Source of the DNA: Streptomyces rugosispiralis
GTDB taxonomy: Bacteria; Actinomycetota; Actinomycetes; Streptomycetales; Streptomycetaceae
DNA length: 64,000 nt
Direction of reading: 5' to 3'
NCBI RefSeq assembly: GCF_024505145.1
Contig: NZ_JANIAA010000029.1
Location: 1-64,000 of the forward strand
The translations under genes were made by a program, and so were the position numbers. The notes beneath the pieces are model-generated. The model was not told where the DNA came from. It saw nothing but the letters and a program-made list of their open reading frames with translations, and ran no database searches. Each line of letters begins with the position of its first letter. Within the stretch, counting starts at the first letter, position 1. Below are positions 60,703 through 64,000 of the stretch, in pieces.

Positions 60703-61881
60703 TCAGTGGTCCGCCGACTGGCGATCGGTGACCGGGGTCATGTCGCAGTCGGCGAGGAAGCGGCGCTGCCCGTCGTCCGTGGACAGGTCGATCACCGCAC
60801 CGTCCGCCCCGAGGTCCAGCAGGCGGCCCAGCACGGCGGCGGCCCGCCGGCCGCTCACACCGGCCGTCATGGCGGGGTTCCGGTCCATCGGCACGGCCAG
60901 GTCCACCAGCCGCACCACGATGTCGTCACGCTGGAAGATGGTGCTGCTCAGCAGGGTCTTGGCGGTCTGGTCCCCGGCCATCTCCTTGTTCACCGCCAGC
61001 TCGTCCTGCCGGGCCAGCAGACTCGCCACCGCCGGGCCGCAGCCGGCCTTGACCGGGTAGAGCAGGGCATGCCGGTGGACGCCCTCGGCGGGGCGCGGCC
61101 CGCCGGCCGTCATGTGGTGGACCACCGGCAGCGAGGCGCGGGCGAAGAACTCCCGTGCCGAGCTGGGGTCGTCGAGGTTCCGGTCCTCCTCCAGATACGG
61201 ATTGAGGGCCTCCTCGGCGGCCCTGATCTCCGGCTGCCGGGCCACGAAGCGCAGCGCCGCGGTCAGGTCGCCCTTGACCTCCACGGCCCGCACCACCCGG
61301 TTGCCGCTCATGAACACCGAAGTGCGGGAGAGCCGGGTGGTCTCGTCGACCCGGGCCTGGGGCGAGGCGTAATCGGCGAGGATCTTGGCGACGGAGTCCT
61401 CGCTGCCGGGCTTCACGGTGAAGGTGAGCGCCTGCCGGACCAGTCCGTCACCCATCCGCAGCGCGGCGTCGACGCCCCGGGTGGTGACATCGACCGGCGC
61501 GGACCCGGCGGTGAGGGTCTCCCGCAGGATGCTGAACCGCAGTGAGCGGGTGTCCTCCACACAGCCGTGGAAGGGCTTGACCATCTCCTGGTGCGCGGGG
61601 GAGTCCACCCAGGCGAGGAACGGAGGGGCGCTTTCCCATTCGCTGGTGATCAGCCACTGCGAGGGGTTCTCGATCGACTGGCACAGTTGGTCGCTGATGT
61701 GCCCGGGTACCGCGGCCACCTGCTGGGACAGCTGATCGTAGGCGCGCAGAAAGCGCTGCTCGGCACCGCTGTTGACCTGCACCAGCAACACGACGCGCAA
61801 TCTGGTGTCGGTGAGCGCGGATTCCACGGTCGTCGGCGACTGGTCCACCGTGGTCTCCGGAATGTCGGACAGGGTGCTCAT
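60703..61881 (-). CDS. whiEI: SchA/CurD-like protein, whiE ORFI-like
   Basis: This 392-residue protein belongs to the SchA/CurD family that opens spore-pigment clusters. Its two halves contain ferredoxin-like (ABM/dimeric alpha-beta barrel) segments, such as LRVVLLVQVNSGAEQRFLRAYDQL and the later RHALLYPVKAGCGPAVASLL. The biochemical function is not established; a monooxygenase-like or cyclase role is possible. AAGGAG 6 nt upstream supports ATG 61881. It is the first gene of the minus-strand operon and diverges from the hydroxylase. Confidence 0.9.
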   Translation of the reverse strand: MSTLSDIPETTVDQSPTTVESALTDTRLRVVLLVQVNSGAEQRFLRAYDQLSQQVAAVPGHISDQLCQSIENPSQWLITSEWESAPPFLAWVDSPAHQEMVKPFHGCVEDTRSLRFSILRETLTAGSAPVDVTTRGVDAALRMGDGLVRQALTFTVKPGSEDSVAKILADYASPQARVDETTRLSRTSVFMSGNRVVRAVEVKGDLTAALRFVARQPEIRAAEEALNPYLEEDRNLDDPSSAREFFARASLPVVHHMTAGGPRPAEGVHRHALLYPVKAGCGPAVASLLARQDELAVNKEMAGDQTAKTLLSSTIFQRDDIVVRLVDLAVPMDRNPAMTAGVSGRRAAAVLGRLLDLGADGAVIDLSTDDGQRRFLADCDMTPVTDRQSADH

Positions 61882-62046
61882 ATTTCACTCCTTATTTCGC
61901 GGACGCGTCCTTCCGGGCATCGAGGACACCCGCCCGTTAGACGATCGTGAAGTGCTCCCACCAATGGCGCGAGATATGTGAGCCATCCGAGCGAACGCCT
62001 GGTCAGCGCCCCGGAGCGGCCCGGAAACACCGGGCATAGCTGCAAA

Positions 62047-63690
62047 ATGAACCGTCTTGCCGACAATGCTGAGCGTGTGCCCGTCCTCATCGCGGGCGGC
62101 TCCCTGGTGGGCCTGTCCGCCTCACTGTTCCTGGGCCGACTGGGGATCGGTCATCTGCTGGTCGAAAAACACCCGCGCACCTCGCACCACCCGCGCGGAC
62201 GGGGGAACAACATCCGGACGATGGAACTGTTCCGCACCGCCGGGGTGGAGTCCGCGATCCGCGAGGCCGCGTCCGTGCTGGCCGACAACCACGGAATCCT
62301 GCAGACTCCGTCCCTCACCGGTACGGAGGGCAACTGGCTCTTCCGGGAGCTGGACCCGGGTGGCAAGGCCGCCCGGATCAGCCCTGCCGGATGGTGCCTG
62401 TGCAGCCAGAACGACCTGGAGCCGGTGCTGTTGAGCGCGGCCCAGGGGCTCGGTGGCGACCTGCGGTTCTCCACCGAGTTGCTCTCCTTCGAGCAGGACG
62501 CGGACGGGGTCACCGTCACCCTCCTGGACCGCAGGTCCGAGCGGCGCTCCACGGTTCGCGCGGACTACCTCATCGCCGCCGACGGCCCCCGCAGCCCGGT
62601 CCGCGAGGCCCTCGGCATCGGGCAGAGCGGACGCGGTGAGCTGTTCCACAACGTGTCCATCACCTTCCGCGCCAAGCGGCTCGCGGACGCGGTCGGGGAC
62701 CGCCACTTCATCGCCTGCTACCTCACCAACCCCGAGGCCGACGGGGCGCTGCTGCCCGTCGACAACCAGGAGAGTTGGGTCTTCCACGCCCCCTGGCACC
62801 CCGAGCGCGGCGAACCGCTGGAGGCGTTCGACGACGAGCGCTGCGCCCAGCACATCCGCACCGCCGTCGGCATGCCCGACCTGGAGGTCGAGGTCACCGG
62901 AAAGGCGCCCTGGCACGCGGCCGAGCGGGTGGCGGACCACTACTCCGACGGCCGGGTCTTCCTCGCCGGGGATTCCGCGCACGAGATGTCGCCCACCGGC
63001 GCCTTCGGCTCCAACACCGGTATCCAGGACGCCCATAACCTGGCGTGGAAGCTCGCCGCCGTCCTGGGCGGCTGGGCGGGTCCCGCGCTGCTGGAGACCT
63101 ACGGCATGGAGCGGCGGCCGGTCGCCCAGGCCACCAGCGCCCGCGCCGCCGCCCGTTCGGCCGAGCACAGCCACCCCGGCTACTCGGCACCGGCCACCGA
63201 GGGCCGGGGCCCGCAGTCCAATGTCATGGCCGTCGCCATGGGCTACCGCTATGTGCGCGGCGCGGTCGCGGGCGCCGACCCCTCCGCGCCCGCGGTGCCC
63301 GACCACTTCGCGGTCTCGGCCGAGCCCGGCAGCCGCGCACCCCATATGTGGGTGCACCGCTGCGGGGTGCGGCTGTCCACCCTCGATCTGTACGAGCGCA
63401 CGTGCGTGCTGCTCACCGGGCCGGGCGGCGCCGCCTGGCACGAGGCGGGCCGCCGCGCCGCCGACGCCCTCGGCGTACCGCTGGACTGCTACCGGGTGGG
63501 CGAGGGCCCGGACCATGAACTCGCCCCCGAACCGGGCAAGGACTGGGCCGAACTCCACGGCACCGCCCCCGACGGAGCGGTCCTGGTCCGCCCCGACGGC
63601 TTCGTCGCCTGGCGTGCGGAGCGCTCGGTGCCCGACCCGGAGGCAGCGGTGACGCGTGCGCTGCGAGAGGTTCTGCGGCTGGACGCCTGA
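62047..63690 (+). CDS. whiEVIII: FAD-dependent hydroxylase, whiE ORFVIII-like
   Basis: This 547-residue aromatic hydroxylase (TetX/PheA type) binds FAD through VLIAGGSLVGLSASLF near the N-terminus, the DG motif YLIAADGPRSPVRE, and GDSAHEMSPTGAFGSNTGIQDAHNLAWKL. It would hydroxylate the cyclised pigment precursor using NAD(P)H and oxygen. ATG 62047 has no obvious RBS; GTG 61978 would add 23 residues without similarity. In S. coelicolor the divergent whiE promoter is sigma-F dependent. The 165-bp gap here has no clear GTTT/GGGTAC pair. Confidence 0.92.
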   Translation: MNRLADNAERVPVLIAGGSLVGLSASLFLGRLGIGHLLVEKHPRTSHHPRGRGNNIRTMELFRTAGVESAIREAASVLADNHGILQTPSLTGTEGNWLFRELDPGGKAARISPAGWCLCSQNDLEPVLLSAAQGLGGDLRFSTELLSFEQDADGVTVTLLDRRSERRSTVRADYLIAADGPRSPVREALGIGQSGRGELFHNVSITFRAKRLADAVGDRHFIACYLTNPEADGALLPVDNQESWVFHAPWHPERGEPLEAFDDERCAQHIRTAVGMPDLEVEVTGKAPWHAAERVADHYSDGRVFLAGDSAHEMSPTGAFGSNTGIQDAHNLAWKLAAVLGGWAGPALLETYGMERRPVAQATSARAAARSAEHSHPGYSAPATEGRGPQSNVMAVAMGYRYVRGAVAGADPSAPAVPDHFAVSAEPGSRAPHMWVHRCGVRLSTLDLYERTCVLLTGPGGAAWHEAGRRAADALGVPLDCYRVGEGPDHELAPEPGKDWAELHGTAPDGAVLVRPDGFVAWRAERSVPDPEAAVTRALREVLRLDA

Positions 63691-64000
63691 CGCCCCCGCA
63701 CCGGCCGCCCCCGGCCCGCGGCGGCGGCTCGCCACACCGGGCGCCGGGCCCAGGCGACGCTCGACGGACCGTGCCGCCTGCGGCGGGCTGGTTCCCCTCC
63801 CCGCCCCTTCCCGAAACTTAGGCTCCGCCCCGGGCCCCGCACCGGGCTCTGCCTCAGACCCCGGACCGAGCTCCGCCCCAGGCCCCGGACTGGGCTCCGC
63901 ACCAGACACCGGGTCGGGGCTCCGCCGTTCCCGCGGCATCGGTATGCGGCTCCGCCCCGGGTGCCGGGGTCCAGGGGCGGAGCCCTTGGTATCGGGAAGG
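63691..64000. repeat. degenerate GGCTCCGCCCC repeats after the hydroxylase
   Basis: This GC-rich tract repeats GGCTCCGC-type words at roughly 30-bp intervals from about 63820 and ends with GGGGTCCAGGGGCGGAGCCC (63967-63986), the same element seen near 22.3 and 54.8 kb. It may terminate the hydroxylase transcript. No gene was recognised to the window end. Confidence 0.7.

Noticed and set aside
61882..62046. Sigma-F promoter upstream of the whiE hydroxylase
   Set aside because: GGGCAT at 62032-62037 resembles a -10, but no GNNT lies 14-16 bp upstream, so I did not annotate it.

Overview
The window is a high-GC chromosomal segment of a sporulating actinomycete, almost certainly Streptomyces or a close relative such as Kitasatospora. 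The evidence is the very high third-position GC, frequent GTG and TTG starts in 4-bp overlapping gene pairs, a complete whiE-type spore-pigment polyketide cluster, a class F sortase with a candidate substrate, an ethylmalonyl-CoA (EMC) pathway operon and GAF-ANTAR / SpoIIE-type regulators. No tRNA, rRNA, CRISPR array, transposase, integrase or prophage module was seen.

Layout. 0.3-8.2 kb: a minus-strand EMC-pathway operon (ccr, ecm, mcl1, mch, mcd) followed by psd and pssA for phosphatidylethanolamine synthesis. A promoter candidate with a palindrome in its spacer lies upstream of ccr, and a 21-bp hairpin lies after pssA. 8.5-13.4 kb: divergent secreted glycosidases (GH95 and GH97) with a repeated candidate operator between them. 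13.7-19.3 kb: a TetR regulator, a tandemly duplicated 3-hydroxyacyl-CoA dehydrogenase, a HEAT-repeat protein, an Rv2578c-type radical SAM protein with a near-consensus SOS box, and an SRPBCC protein. 19.5-25.9 kb: a 14-helix MFS transporter fused to three carboxypeptidase-regulatory-like domains, then a PAS-GAF-SpoIIE-HATPase phosphatase overlapping a methyltransferase. 26.0-31.5 kb: five overlapping genes (DppA, M20, S9, phosphopantetheinyl transferase, GNAT). 31.8-35.9 kb: DUF5107, DUF5709, VOC and methyltransferase genes.

36.2-51.8 kb is a stress, redox and dormancy region. It holds a CBS-pair protein, DUF2795, an Rv2629-like baeRF protein, a holin-like membrane protein, a TIGR03086 protein, a catalase with a DJ-1 partner, a TPP enzyme, an F420-type LLM oxidoreductase, a SigB-family sigma factor lacking region 3, PAS-GAF and GAF-ANTAR sensors, hemerythrin, an aminotransferase-like protein without the Schiff-base lysine, and an MBL hydrolase. 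Five transcription units here carry sequences resembling the SigB-type promoter GNNT-N14-16-GGGTAC. 51.8-52.5 kb is a large GC-rich minisatellite. 52.6-56.3 kb holds a beta-helix protein, an O-methyltransferase, and the sortase with its candidate substrate. 56.6-63.7 kb is the whiE cluster: seven minus-strand genes and a divergent FAD hydroxylase. The ends of the window and several gaps carry dispersed GGGGCGGAGCCCC-type hairpins.

The most unusual items are the 12-residue tandem repeats at the Ccr C-terminus, the transporter fusion, the sigma factor without region 3, the K-to-G aminotransferase homologue beside an MBL enzyme, the run of SigB-like promoters, and minisatellites that sit at gene ends. 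Functions rest on motif reading and remembered family knowledge; no database search was run.
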